Shown here one piece after another: positions 15,848 to 30,800 of a stretch of DNA of 64,000 nucleotides. The DNA comes from Dysidea avara (Eukaryota > Porifera > Demospongiae > Dictyoceratida > Dysideidae): contig NC_089274.1 of NCBI RefSeq assembly GCF_963678975.1, positions 24,651,053 to 24,715,052 on the forward strand. The letters run 5' to 3'. Numbering within the stretch: position 1 is the stretch's first letter; each line of letters starts with the position of its first letter. Below the pieces are notes generated by a model. The model was not told the origin of the DNA. It saw only the letters and a list, made by a program, of their open reading frames with translations, and did not search any database. A program made the position numbers and the translations under genes.

Positions 15848-18800
15848 CCGATTGTACACTACAGCATGCAGTCATACAATTAATGTTACAAAAGAGTATA
15901 CAAACAAAATTAAAGAAATAAATGTAATGAAACAAGGGGGCACCTAAAGATATACTTAATCCCTAATTCAGTCATGGATATAGAGATTGAAGTAGGTATT
16001 AAATGTCCAGTAGTATATCCTCAAGTGTAGGCAACCTTTTCCACAGACAAACACAGCTATACAGTAAGTAACCAGAAAGTTCAAAACTACAAAGTCACTT
16101 GCCTTGTATCAAGGCACTTGGCATTAACAAAATTTCCAGATTCATGGTATACAGCGGCAGCACACATACACATAACAAATCGTGTACTATACTGACCATT
16201 AACGAACCACCAGATTTAGTAGCTTCCTTCTTTTGCTGCACCTCCCTTTTGGCTGTCGACACATTTTGGCTGTATAACAGTAGTTTCACCAAGAACATCA
16301 CATATACAAGCCACAAACCTATCAATGTATGATACAGTGGCAGTTGAGACAGCCACTGGAGTTATAGTAGCTTTAGTTGTTTGCTGCTCCTGTGGAGACA
16401 GTGACAGTTAGTGTGTGTCCAAGGCAGTCTTGCTCACCTGTATTGGAGCTGTAGTTTTCATCACTTCCTGTTGCTGCTGCTGTACTCCAATCAAATGTCC
16501 ACGATTTTGCTTTAAGAAGTAAGACATTGCCATAATATTTGTAATGAAAATTGTGTCATATAAATTCATGGAATATTACTAGCACAAGGAATTTTAAGGG
16601 ATTGTAAAAATTAAGAGTAGTGAAACAAGAGAGGTTGTTTACACCTGAAGATATACTAATGGACATGAATCTCTACATCAGTCATGGCTATTGATTGAAG
16701 TAGATTAAAAGTTCACTAGTATGTCGGCAACCACCCTTGTTTCACTACTTTCTATTTCTATGATTCCTAACCCTTAAATTTTGTTATTGTAACATAATTA
16801 TTAATAATTGGTAAACGCACACACAAGAAAAAAAAATGTGTAAGCACACTCCAATCATAAATTACTAAAAAGCGAAGTGGTAATTAGCTTTGTTTTCAGC
16901 TATTTCAACCTTTTACAAATGAAGATCAGCATGAAAAAATGCCTCTGGTAATCAATATGAAAAATACCCATTAAAAGCATGATTTTTGGAGAGGGAAGTA
17001 GTGTAATACACTACTGCAAATTGACACCTTTCACTGCATGTTAGTGAAATACAAATGATGCATGCATTGTATGTACTGCAGTATGCCAAAATGCACCTGT
17101 CCGGCTGAAACAACATCTAAGAGTGACACAATCAAGCTCATAGCCATAACTGAATAAAAAATTGCCGCAACCTATTGAAAGCATTTCAGGATGTACTGAA
17201 AGCATTTTTGGGTTTAAATTAAATCCAACATACAGTGGAACCACAGTTATCTGGACCCCACTTATCCGGATTCTTGGTTAAGGTGGTGCTGAAATAATAA
17301 TGTGAAGCCGTACAATTCCCATTTGTCACAATTAAAGTTAGCCCATGCGCTTAAATAGCTATTTTAGGGTGGTGGAGAACTCCGCTTGTGAACCATGTAG
17401 TCTATGTTTAAAGGGTTCTTATGATAGCCTGTAATGTTGTAGCCTAGCATGCCAAGTTTCATGAAACCAACCACTTTAATTTCGTGGTTATTAAACTCTG
17501 AACTTACAAGCCGATTTTAAAAATAACTCACCCCAGAAACAACCTAACTCTAAGCCGCCTTGGCTCTTATGGTTTCTCACCTTGTAGAACAACTCTATGG
17601 AATCCTTTTTAACGATGAAAACGTGGAAACTGGTTAAAACGCAAACCCGCATTTTTCAACATGTGATATCACACCTGTCAACAACGAATCGCGAAAAATC
17701 GTTCCATAGCCCTGTAAAGAACCGCTTCACCAGTGCCTCTGCCAAATTTTGAGGGTCTATGGTACATACCATATAGCTGGTAATTTTCGAAAGGTTTTTA
17801 GGCCGTAGATATGATTGAGCGTGATCGTGCCAGTGAATTCACTCCACCTGAGACTCCCTCAGTCTTCTCTCCAGTGCACAGGAATGGTGATTATTCTATC
17901 AGTAAGTCAGTTTTCAGCAAACATTCACGCATCTTCATAATTTGTGACACGAATTTCCATTTATTTGAAATCCATCCGGACTTCGAAATATGCACTCTTC
18001 GAAATTAAAATCTTTTGAAATTCAGATTTTGCTTCTTTTGCGAAAATTTCTGTTTTGAAAATAACCCGCTATACGGTAAATATGGAGTTATTTCATGAAT
18101 TGTGAGACAGTGTAACTGGCCAGGGTGTGTTCCGTAAAGCAGTAATCACGCGATGACAGCTGGTGTTGTTCGCTGCAAAGTTACCTAAGTTTTGACAAGG
18201 TGATGAAGTTAGTACGTGAATATCGTTACTTGTATTAGCAATAGTAGCCTGACAGTCTGATAGAGCTGGTTCTTTCAATATTTCGAAGCGCTTCGCATTG
18301 TTCTATTAGTTTTCTGTGTTTTTTCGCACATGGCCACAAACATGATGTTCCATTGGCCTTGTAAGGCTTCATTTGATTACTTCAGTGCCACCTTAACTGA
18401 ACTACGGATATGACTACTCTATTAGAGTAGCGACTGTTCTATTAGGGTGGTTGACAATTAAAAAAAATCTTATGATATGGCCATGAAAAGTTAATTATAT
18501 GTTTCTGGTTCCCTTCCTGGTCTGAACGAATTGCACGATCACCATACAATAATCTGTAATATTTTATCTCCATTGAAAGATTTTCATGTCTTGTAAACAC
18601 TCTTCCTTATAAAATGCACTAACTTTATACAACAACTTTGTTTTCCCATATAATTCCATGTACTGCTATGTCAAATGTAGTGTACCATATCCATAAGTTG
18701 CAGCAAAAAAAAAAAAAAGCTTGGTCACCTGGTCAATTTTGGGGAATTGGTAGGACCAGAAACATATAATTAACTTTGCATGGCCTATTCTAAGTTATTT

Positions 18801-21800
18801 ATACACAGTTTAAGACAGACTTTTCAGACTTATGGACTACCCCTGGTCCCAAGGGGTTCAGATAACTGAGGTTCCACTGCACTGCAAAGATGCTATGAAT
18901 ATGAAGGCTAGTGTCTGGTCATTATATTTTTTGTGAGAAAGTACAAACTTTCACAATCCCTAATATACAGTACTACTGTACTGTTCTATGAACTTTTGTT
19001 AGTATATATCTTTGGAAACAAAAGTACAGGAAATGTTTGATAAAATAGTTATTCGTGAGCCTCAAACCAAGTACATCATAAACCCATTTTCTTAGCTGAT
19101 CACTACCTTACCCCCAAAACTCTTAATTGTCTTTACCACTTGACACTCATGTACTACAGAATTAATATTTTAGTAGAATGTCAAATGACGTTTGGTTGAA
19201 TACTGAATGCACGCATTTGCTCACATGCAATACTAAGTTTGGCATCACTATACATACTTCCTCATTGTCTGATTCATCAGCATTTCTAGTCGTATCATCT
19301 TCTTCAACTCTACATGGTGCTATTAAAGAAAACAAAATATCCATAAAATAGTACAAGTGATAACAGCAATAATACGCAATGGGACAACATTTTAAGGCAA
19401 AAGGTTTCTCACATGACAACAAGCATAGTGGGACACATTTGTGAATTCATAATAGAGAACTCTAATGAAGCAGTCAGGCAATATTCATTGCTCTAATAGA
19501 ACAATCAGTTGAAATTTCCTTTCTAAGTCCTACATACACTCCTTGGCCATATACTGCATGACTTCATACTAATATTAAGAGTGACCACACCTGGTCGATC
19601 TTCATTAGCACGAAGTACTTTTTGACGAGCCTGCCACTTTCTCCACTTGTCCTCTCCATCACCTGGTTCAAACCCAAACAGCCACATTGCAAACCTGTTG
19701 GGATAGTCAACAGATGAGTGCTCAAACATACACATACTCGTCTGATATATAATTCACACTTCAATTGTGTTGCTATATTTGACTGGATCTGCGAAAACCT
19801 GGCATAATGGTGAATTCTTGATTATTGAATATTAATAATCTTTGTAGTCAAATGTATGGTCTAGCAAAGTTTCAGCCTCCAATGCCAATAACTTTTGGAG
19901 TTACAGCCCTACGAAGTAGCAACAACAGAAAGATTGATTTGTACAGCAAGTATTGGGAAAATAAATTACAGGTGCTTACAATAACAGTTGTAACTTATGA
20001 ATGCAATGATATACAGAGTTGCAATTTGTACCGTCGTGTTTGCCATGGAATTGCTGGGTACACTTTTCCTTGTATCAATTTTCTTCACTACATACAGAGA
20101 GAGGATATCACTGAAAAAAGATTAATCGTATACGATTCCCTCAATGTGACAAACAAATGCCCATAACTCACGTCTACTGCAATGAAACAAAGATTTTTGA
20201 ACTCCAGGCAAATAAGATGATATCCAAAATTTTACTTTTAGAACTTTTCTTCACAAAAAACTGTTTATAAAAAAATTTACAGAATTTTTGAAATACACAA
20301 GTATTTTACACATTGTAATTTATACTGTAAATTTAGACTTGCACCATTATGCCAGGTTTTGCAGATCTGATCACATATACAAAATGTGCTTTGGGGATGT
20401 GAATGATCCAAAGGCTGGGTCAGGTGATAAGTAACCAAAGGCATTTGTGAACAAGTGTTTCTTTACCTTCGTGGCTCCTGGTAGCCTTTTATGGCTTCAC
20501 ACCTTTTGGTCTTCTATTTCTACACTGCATTGCCCCACATGCATTCCACTTCAATGTGAGTAGTTGCACAGCAACACCAAAAATGATAAACACCAAATAC
20601 TTAAATGCAGTTGCACAAGAAGTGAAATATTGATACCATTAGGCTAAGCATAGTTGAAAAATTGTTTCACATTCACCCCCACACATTTTTCTCACCCCAC
20701 TATCTAAAATTCCATGATCAATCATGTGTGTCTTTATTTTGATGTTGAACTTCACGTTGAGAATTTTATCACTGAGCGCTGCTCAACATATGTAAGAATT
20801 AGCTTAAAGAAGGCTTCAGCTAACCTTTATAGTATATGTATGTCCAAAGCCCGAGGGCTGTGGGAATACATACAGGCAAATCCCAAGCGCCCATGTTACA
20901 ATTAATATGTAGTACTTCCGTTCAGGCTGATAGTTTGTGCTGGGTGAGTAATCACTCATACCAATACAGGCGTAACCACTGGATTCATTCTATATGCACG
21001 CCTGAAAGATTCAACTAGCACAAAACATAACTACGTTTGTTACAATGAATGGATGAGTCCTAAGGATACCACGGGAAAAGTCAAGTTGGGTGAACCTCAG
21101 GGAATTTGCAAGTGTTTTAATGCTAATGCATTTGTTTATAGACTGCTTACAATGTATACTAAAGGCCTGAAGTGGAAAGTAGAGTGGTTACCTGGTGCTT
21201 TCAGTAATGTGGGTGTGGTCCGTATCCAATAACATGTTGAAATGCTTGTGAATACATAGCATAGCACAAAAAGTTATGTAGCTTAGCTACAAATAATAAT
21301 TATAACAATATAGCTAACTAAAACAGCTAGAAAACTATACAGTATCATGTAAGCATGCACAGTGGGAATAGACTAAATATTAAATCAGGTACAGTTCCAA
21401 TAATATTTATAAAAAAGGAATATTTACGTGAGAAAGAAAGACAAAAAAAAGTGAGGGATCTAATTGTTGCAGTGGGGACAGTAATTTAAAGGATATATGT
21501 TGATGGAGAATATCACAAATAGTGGTAAACAAAAGATATTTCTGGCAGGTAAACAGTGGTAGCCAATGCAATCCTTCATAACATTCCCCTGACAATTTGA
21601 AAGCAATAAAGTTCCACTAATCCAACAATTTTGTATTCTTTAAAGTGCAGAAACATAGATAGACTTCATACCTGGGTATGAATAAAGCCTGCTTCCGGGT
21701 ATAGGGATTTCATACAACATTTGCAAGATAGCAGACAGTGAATGGAAAACTATTGACATATCTTATTATCTAATCCAAAACAGCTAAGCTGTAAAAAAGA

Positions 21801-24800
21801 GTGCGGCCCTCAAAAAGGCTATGGTGAAAAAAGATGTGAAATCCAAGGTGGCGGCCAAGAAATGGCTGTGATGGTAGGTTAATGGTAAAACTTGTAATAA
21901 TGACAATTCAGGTGAATTTTGTACTCTTTTTTTACAGCTTGGCTGTTTTGGATTAGATTTCATTTCTTTTTGTATTTGTATACCCCAAAGCTGGCCTATG
22001 GCCGACTTTGGGACTTTTTTAACCTATCTTTTTTCTTTACTACAGGAAGAAGAAAAGATGAAGTAGATGTACTTTAAATATTTTATCAGTAAATGTACAA
22101 ATTATATATATAATACATAATATAATATTGATTACAGAAATCTCCATGGTGGTTCTTTGTAACTGAACACTCTACAAGGTGACTTCTTCTAGATGCTATC
22201 TCTACAGGGTGAATTGTTTGTAGCTGAACGATCTACAAGGTAACTTCTTCTAGCTGATCTCTCTACAAGGTGATTTGTTTGTAGCTGAATTCTGTACAGG
22301 TGATTTGTTTGCAGCTGAGCTCTTTACAGAATGGTTTCTTTGTAGCTGAACTCTCTACAAGGTAACTTATCTTTCTACAGGGCAATTTGTTTGTGGCTGA
22401 ATTTTCTACAGGGTGATTTGTTTGCAGCTGAACTCTCTACATGGTGGTTTCTTTGTAGCTAAACTCTCTACAAGGTAACTTCTTCTAGCTGATCTCTCTA
22501 CAGGGCGATTTGTTTGTAGCTGAAAAATCTACAAGGTAACTTCTTCTAGCTGATCTCTCTACAGGGTGATTTGTTTGTAGCTGAATTCTGTACAGGTGAT
22601 TTATTTGTAGCTGAGCTCTTTACAGAATGGTTTCTTTGTAGCTAAACTCTCTACAAGGTAACTTCTTCTAACTGATCTTTCTACAGGGCGATTTGTTTGT
22701 AGCTGAATTTTCTACAGGTTGATTTCTTTGCAGCTGAACTCTCTATATGGTGGTTTCTTTGTAGTTGAACTTTCTACAAGATAATTTCTTCTAGCTGATC
22801 TCTCTACAGGGAGATTTGTTGTAGCTGAACTCTCTACATGATGGTTTCTTTGTAGCTGAACTCTCTGCAAGGTAACTTCTTCTATTGATCTCTCTACAGG
22901 GCGATTTGTTTGTAGCTGAACTCTATACATGGTGGTTTCTTTGTAGCTGAACTCTACAAGGCGATTTCTTCTAGCTAAACTATCTCTTTCCATAGTTGCA
23001 TGAACTCCCTACAAGGTAACTTCTTCTAGCTGATCTCTCTACAGGGTGAATTGTTTGTAGCTGATCTCTACAGGGCGACTTGTTTGTAGCTGATCTCTAT
23101 ACAGGTTACTTGTTTCTAGCTTATCTCTTGAATTCTCTTCAGGGTGAATGCTCTATTAGGATGACTGCTCTATTAGAGTATCTCGATCTCGCACTTGCTG
23201 CATCAAGTTGGATTTCGTGTTATAACTACGTGGCTTTAAGTCTGATTCTTCTACACCATTGATGAGCCTTTCTAAGATGATTACTCCATCTGTACAACGA
23301 TTTTCAAAGCATTACCCCAAGCGGTTTATCTGGTAGGCGTGGAAAGCAGTTATTTTTTTATTAGCTAATCTCAATTGCATAATTGTTACACACTGTTGGT
23401 TTTTTCGTTGTATCTTCCTGGTTTTTAGCTCGATTTCTTTCAAACCACAAAAGGTTTGAGATTAAATAGTTAACCTATTCACCCACCGATTTTCAGCTTC
23501 TTCCCATATGCGGTTTACCCTGTAGGCATGACAACATATTGGTGTTATTTTTCGTGAATAATCGTTCATAACTCTTTGCCTGTTTATTGTATTCCAGCCA
23601 AAGTTAGTACTGAGATGCGCCTTCATACCCCCTTTCTGTGTGCCAAATCTCAAGGCAATCGGATATGGTGTTCGCATTTTATAGCAGTTTTTGTAAGTGT
23701 GCGACAAGAGGAAGAAAAATAAGAAGAAAAAAACAAAGAAACTAAGCCAATTTTTGAAGTCGCATATCTCGGGAATGCGTGAAGCGATTTCGCTCAAATT
23801 TGGAATGTGGAGTACTGAAGTTGAAGGGAGTGTCCACAGCAAAAATCGTCTTGTTTCGTCAAGGCAGCACAGAGCTACGGAGGTGCGAAAATTGCGTTTT
23901 CTTTCTTCCTGTCAATATACTCACAGGTGTTGCGCGCCGGCTTCTTGGGCCGCACGACACACTACCGTGTGTCTTGATGATACCAAGGGTCCAACCTTGT
24001 GGGATCCCTGAAAGTATACTAATCAGAGGAGCAACCATTTATGACAGCAAATGTAAGCATTGATCATGAGTACCATACGCCTTTAGCTTCAACAGTACAT
24101 GTTGGTGAGGCACAGAATCAAAGTCCAGAAATACCATGAGTACTATCTGGTTATTTAGATTTGATGTCCAATTGTTAACAGCAGACAAAAAGTAATGACA
24201 TTTTTAGCTGAATTGAGCATTACTGAGAACTTGTTTTAACAGTATAAGAAAACAGTAAACTAGAGTAGGGATCAAATAGAATATAGTGTACCAATAAAAA
24301 GTACTGAAACAAGCTTGAGTTATTAGGACAGCAAATTACTGCAATATAAAATGAAGTGAATATCCATACTTATTTATTATTATTATTAAATGCTATCCCA
24401 CTAGGGATCTGTGAGAAGGCTAAAGCCTGTGAATACAGGGAGTCAGAAACAAGTAGCTGAAACGTTGAAGAATGCAGAAACACCAGTGGTAACTTGATCC
24501 CCTGCAACAAGCAGTCTAGGCATGCACCAGAGGAGCCACAACTGTGATCTTCTCTGCATTCACCCTCTACTTAATCATTGACTTCTCACCAGCAGGGGGT
24601 GTTATCCTACTATAGGGACCTGTGAGAAGGCTAAAGCCTACACTGGCTGTGGAGTTTCCATAATTGAAATGCACAGTAGGGATATCCACTTCTTTTTGTG
24701 CTACAGTAATTTGCTGTCATAATATACAAACTCAAGTTAGAATTGGTGATCAATCTTTGTAACTAGTTTGTTTCACAAAGATGAATTGATGTAGCTATGG

Positions 24801-27800
24801 GAAGTCAATCAAAGAAGACGCCATCAATTGTTACATTGAACATAAACTGTAATTTTGCACATAGATTGGTGTACTGATATTCTACAACAATTGATTTAAT
24901 TGATTGATTTATACGTCTTATGGTTTAAGACAAGTGTACAGGAAATAAATAAGGGGCCTAGACGCAGGGGTACCAAGAAGCTTTAAAGCAACTGGAGCCC
25001 TGGCAAGGCAAACACACACACAGAGAAACAAAACGCACACATCAATTAATAGTTAAATCAATTAGTTTACAGATCCCACAGTTCTGAGGAGCGAGCATTG
25101 AAAATTCTGTATGAGCAGGATATTGCAACTTGATCAAACAAAGGCTGGATGGTAACTTGCACACACAAGATTTGTTGGTTAGCGTCGCAGGTGTAAAGTG
25201 CCCTAAGCAACCAATCTTAATTGTAACAAGCTAGGCATACAGGCCAGTATATCAGTGTTCATAGAATGAAACACCTTAGTACAAAGAACTTACATAGCAG
25301 AGCAGTACGTTAAGAAACAAAAGCAATTAAACCGTGCTAACTAATCAGCATGTCCCTGTTTTACTTTGCTAATTATCCACCCCTCGATCCACCTACAGCT
25401 GTGAACCTGATAACAAATTCAAAACTGGTTAACATGGCTACCAATAACTGGCAGTTACCGGTTAACTGGTTTCTGTGTAGTGGTGTTATACAAATGTAAT
25501 TTAGAATATATACGTAAAGCCTTTACTAATCAATACATGCTTTTGCAGGTGTTGTGAAGACCACCCTCGGCATTATGGAATCAAGTTTTATGATAAATGT
25601 TTCATTATGTTTGTAAATTTCTTTTACAAAAAAGTGAAATACTGACTTACAACTGTTTTACAATGTAATATCTACTAATCCAACTGACTGTCACTTTAGT
25701 CGCTGATAAGGCAACTTCACTGGTGGTAGGTTATCATGTAAGAAAACCAACTTCTCCATATTCTCTGGTTCTAAAGCACATCTCTTCGCTGTCACAACAT
25801 TACCTGCCGTACTAAAGAGTCTTTCAGAAGGAACTGATGTTGCCACTATTCCTAAATATTTTTTTGCCATGCATGATAAGTTTGGATAAGAGTGCTGATG
25901 ATCCTTCCACCACTCCAGTGGCTTCCCTTTCAATTCCAATATTGGTTCAGACTTGTAACGGCTTAACTTGGCTATCACCAGTTCATTGTAGGAACCTGTC
26001 ACAGAGGTGTCTGTGTTTTCAGAAAAGGAGGTTCCCAATAATTTTTCAAGCATGCACTTCTTTCTCACTGACTCACCACTACTATGATCACCATCTGGTG
26101 GTTGTTCATGTTCATCTAATACCATGAGTTCAGGTTCTTCACTGCCATCAGAAGTTGGGGCTGGTGGAGTACTTACAATTTCATTGACCAGACTGACCAA
26201 TTTCATTGACCAGTTAAATGTATTAATGACTTTAAACGAGGGTCAAGGAGGGATGCTTTATTCATCAACTCACAGATTTCATTGTCTTGGTACCTGGTTT
26301 TCAAGTCATCATTGATAGCTCTTTTCACTCTGGAAATTACTGGAGAGTCTCCGCCTTCCTCCAAATTCTTCCGTATTTTATCCAAAATAGGCCCTAGAAC
26401 AGATAAGGTAGGGTACCTGCTAGCGCTAAGGTAAACAGTTGCATCTTTAAATGGTTCTAAAAGTTTGCACAAATCTTCCAGTAGCCTCCATTCTGTAGGG
26501 GAGTGTTCCAAATGTAATAAGTCTCTGTGGTTATGAAGCACAGCAGCAACGGCAGCTTGTTGCTCACATAACCTTTCAATCATGTCGTAAACTGAATTCC
26601 ATCAATGCGGAACTGCCTGAATTAACTTGTGATGAGGTAAGCCTAATAGCTGCTGCTTTTCTTCCAATTTCTCAAAATCAAGACGAGATTTGTTAAAATG
26701 CTCCACTACCTTTCTAGCTCTGGCTACAGCTGTGTGCACTACTGGTAAAGCAAAAGCTCTTTGCACAGAGAAGTTCAATGTGTGGCCAGATCAAGGTAAG
26801 GTAAGTATCTTGAGGTCATCTTTCAAGGACTTCTTAAAGTTACTGCCATTATCTGTTACAAAAGCTACATCCAGTTGGATGCACCACTCAGACAGTGCAG
26901 CAGTGATTGCTTCACTAATGTGGGTGTAGTCATGTTCACCAGGTAAATGTTGGCACTGTAGCTGATTACTGACCATTTCAAACTCCTCAGTAACATAATG
27001 CACTGTGAGTGAAAAGTAGCCATCACCAGCCCTTGACGTCCACATGTCAGTGGTAAGTGTAACGCACTGTTGTCCACTTAATGATCCTTGTACTGCACGC
27101 TTCATTTCACAGTACTTCCGGTCAATATGATTCATTACAGTTCTTCTACATGGGACGACGAAACGAGGCTCCGCTACATCCATAAGGTTTAAAAACCCAG
27201 CCCCATCAACAACACTCACCGGTCTCAAATCTCTCGAAATAAATTCCACAACAGCATTGGTAAGTTCTAGTGCTCGAGCCGAATTCTGTGGTAACCTTTT
27301 CACACCTGACGATCGAACGAAACTATCCATGGTTGTAGAGATTGTTTAAATCACTTTCATATAACTCGTCGTACTCTTTTCTGTGGTTAGTTCGTAAATG
27401 GTTCTTCAAGTTTGTCGTGCTGCCACCGTGAGCAACTTTTTGAGCACAGAGTTTACAGGTAACACGATTATTTCTCTCAGCGGCCCCACTCCTGTTCTTT
27501 TCGACACCGAAATATTTCCACACTGCTGACTTTTGTCAGGAAGAGTAAACAGCTAAGTCCAGTGCTACTGCACTGCTATAGTTTGAGTGGTCCACCGCCA
27601 TTTTAATTCTGCCACATGCAATACCATGCACGTGCACCAAAGAAAAACCGGTTAAACTATTTCATTAACTGATTAACTGTAATATTTTTATTAACCGGTC
27701 AGTAACTGGTTTTTTTAAAACCGGTTCACAGCTCTAGATCCACCCGTCATCTGGAACAGTCAGTTGAACTCAGACACACGAGACTAATCAGTACATGCCT

Positions 27801-30800
27801 GCTCTACTTTGCTAAGAACGAGTTCTTATCCACCTGTCATATGGAAAAGTCAGTTGAACTCAAACACGCGAGAAACAAACAATAAACAGAATGAAATCAT
27901 ATACCTTAGTACAACTTACAGTGCGCTAAGAAATGCAAGCGATTAAACCGCCAAGTACTCAGCATGTGCCTGTTCTACTTTGCTAAAAACGAGTTCTTAT
28001 CCTATACCCCCCCCCCCCCCCCCCCCCCCCCCGTCTGGAACAGTCAGTTGAACCCAAACACACAAGAAACAAACGTACCGGTCAGCACAGAAAGCCGAGT
28101 GGCAGCATGTACTAAATGAATAATTAGCAGGAAGCCACTAATGTGCTATCGTGAATAAATGAACACCTTGTGTTGTCAGCGAAAAGAACTGGGGACAAAG
28201 GAAAGTCCACAATGTGTGTATCAGTTGATGAAAAGGTACATCTTGTGACGAAGTGACATCAAACAGTGAAGAAATCAAGCCCGTAGCTATATCCATTGTT
28301 TAGTTATGCTTGGCTGAAGGCATCAGTTAGTCAGAATAAAATAGAAAACTTTTAGAAACTTTTTGGAAGGGTTTGGGATTGATCTGAAGACATTTTGGGG
28401 CTTGGCTGAGCCTAACCAATACTGCCAAGTTGTCATGAAGGGAAATTGAGGCTGGGTTTAGGGGTTGGCTGGAAAAGCCCAGTTCTGCATGATCCCTACT
28501 ATACAGTACTACTGTACCGTATGATTGTCTCCAACAAGGTCAAATTGATTGGGAAACAGTTAGACAAGATGTTTATTGCCTTTCTTAAAAAGTACACGAT
28601 ACTAACACTGACCCAATCAAAGTGAAGTACATCAGTTAATGAGGTTTAGCTAATTGTTCTGGCCCACAAGCTTAGTTAGTCTTTGGAATAGCTATGCAAG
28701 GTTTGGCTGAGAAGCTACAGGAAATTTTGATGAATAGGTAAAATTTAATTTGTCAAATGAATGGCCATAAGCACTGCTGTCCACCACTTCGCAAAAAGTA
28801 AGGGTTTGGTGAAATACAAATACCATATTATTTCAAAAGGAGTTCAATTAGACACTGCACACAACTTCTTGTTACGTCAGGTGATTTGAACTAAAGCATT
28901 GCGTTGCCAAGGCGATTTGTGTGTGAACGTCATTGACATGCATTAATTGGCTACCGCCAAATCTGGGCGGTAGAAATGATTTAATATGTATCTGTATTTC
29001 ACCAGACTTTGCAAAAGGGTAGGCAGCACCAGACTACAGCACTCCAGCTGTACGAGTATGTGTTTAGATCTATAATTTAATTCATAAATGCTGATGAAGT
29101 ATGGATTCGTCAAATTTCTTTTGCCATAATTTCCTGTCGTATACAGTATTACTAGCTAGTATAAAGTATGCTAGGGTCCGCAATCCGAAAAATCAACTTT
29201 TACAAATCGATCCCCCTACCATTACGGGATGTTCATTGTAGTACCTCATTGCTAGATCCACCATGAAACCGGAGGCATGATTGTTGTCATCACAGAAATA
29301 TTAATTTTAGTATTTCATGAGATGCAAAAAATATTTTTTAAATTTCGTACTCCACACAAAGAACAGGATAAAACTTGCTGCTTAGCTAGATATTATCTAG
29401 AGTTAATAAGTACGCACAGTAATAAGCAAAAGATTCACTGAGTTTCCGGCACAGGGTTGCTTTCTCTCAAAAAGCAGAAATTGAAACACGAATTTTCGAA
29501 TTCAAACTGCCCTACCAGCCAAGACAAGAAAAGCCAACTCTCCCTCATAGTGATATGATACGGTTGGATGCATAGTCTGTCTATGCTGTTAATTTGGAAA
29601 GGATCTGAGACTTCTCACCATCTGGGTGAAGAACGTCAAAATTTTCATGCGTCGTTTCAAGGGATTCTCTCAATGGTACCAAAGTGCTTTCCAGTACTTC
29701 TGATACCACACTGGTCACTTAATTTTGTTTAGAATGATGATAAATGATGGTTCAAAACGTTTGGTAGTAGTGGCAGTTGGTGTTTCTGTGATTTCATATG
29801 ATGCAGTATACCAGCAGCTCCACCCAGCTTGAATCAAAAATGAAAGATTTCGTGCTTTTTTTGGTTTGTTTTGGGACATTTTGCAGCATAATGGTGATGT
29901 AGGGTGATTTAATGAAGATTTGAAGCTGCTGTGGAGTGTGAGAGGTGAAGTCAAATTTGGACGATTTTGCTGCTTCCCTTGATGCATAGCTTAGAGCGAG
30001 GCTTGGAAGCTGTGGATGAAATAATAATGGACAACCGCTGCTGCCAAATGTTCAGTGACATCTTTTGCCATAGTTTTAGTCTGATTGTTGTGGCTGCAGG
30101 GGCGCTGGAAATGGCTAGAAAGCGCGACACAATTCTTTGATGCTGCAGAAAAATTTGACGCTCGTCACCCAGATGGTGAGAAATCTCAGATCTTTTCCAA
30201 ACTAACAGTATAGACAGACTATGCACCCAACCGTATCGAAACGCTATGAGGAAGAGTTGGCTTCTCTTGCCCCTGGGAGCTGTGGGCGTGCGCCTGGTTT
30301 ACTGAAATTGTTTTCGTGAAAGTGTGTGTGTGTGTACCTATCTGTTTGTCCGTACGCACCCACGTGAGCAAAATTGTTTAATAACGGTAAAAGCAGCTCT
30401 TACGTAAGAAGTAAAAGTGAAATGAAGTCTGTATTAAACTTCTGCACATGTGAACTTTGCTCTGAGGTGGTTTCTTTTGGCGGACTGAAATACGGGTGTG
30501 GTGACTTTCCTCAGACTACCTTCCCCGTGAGGTTTTCAGGCATTTAGCAACTGAAAAACAATGGTGCAGGCCTTGTACACTACCAGGAATAGCCTATCGC
30601 TTCGAGTTGAAAGGGGGCGTATCCCTTACGTACACGAACGAAAATGAAGAGCAGCTTTGAGGATTTGTCGAGAGAATTTGTGGGAAAAACACATTAGCCA
30701 CACTATAAAACAGTTTAGAAGATAGTTTTGTGCGTAATATGTTGGTAAAAGTGGTTTGTCTTCCTTAGCAGTGCATAGCAATGTAATTGAACAAATTATG

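Noticed and set aside
19825..20166. 113-codon plus-strand frame
   Set aside because: It lies entirely inside an element with inverted ends; no family motif.
22712..22993. Possible repeat protein on the minus strand
   Set aside because: It only reads the degenerate minisatellite; no start context, and the frame breaks elsewhere in the array.
29715..30226. Overlapping minus-strand frames inside the fold-back element
   Set aside because: No recognisable domain, and they fall in the inner part of an inverted-repeat element.
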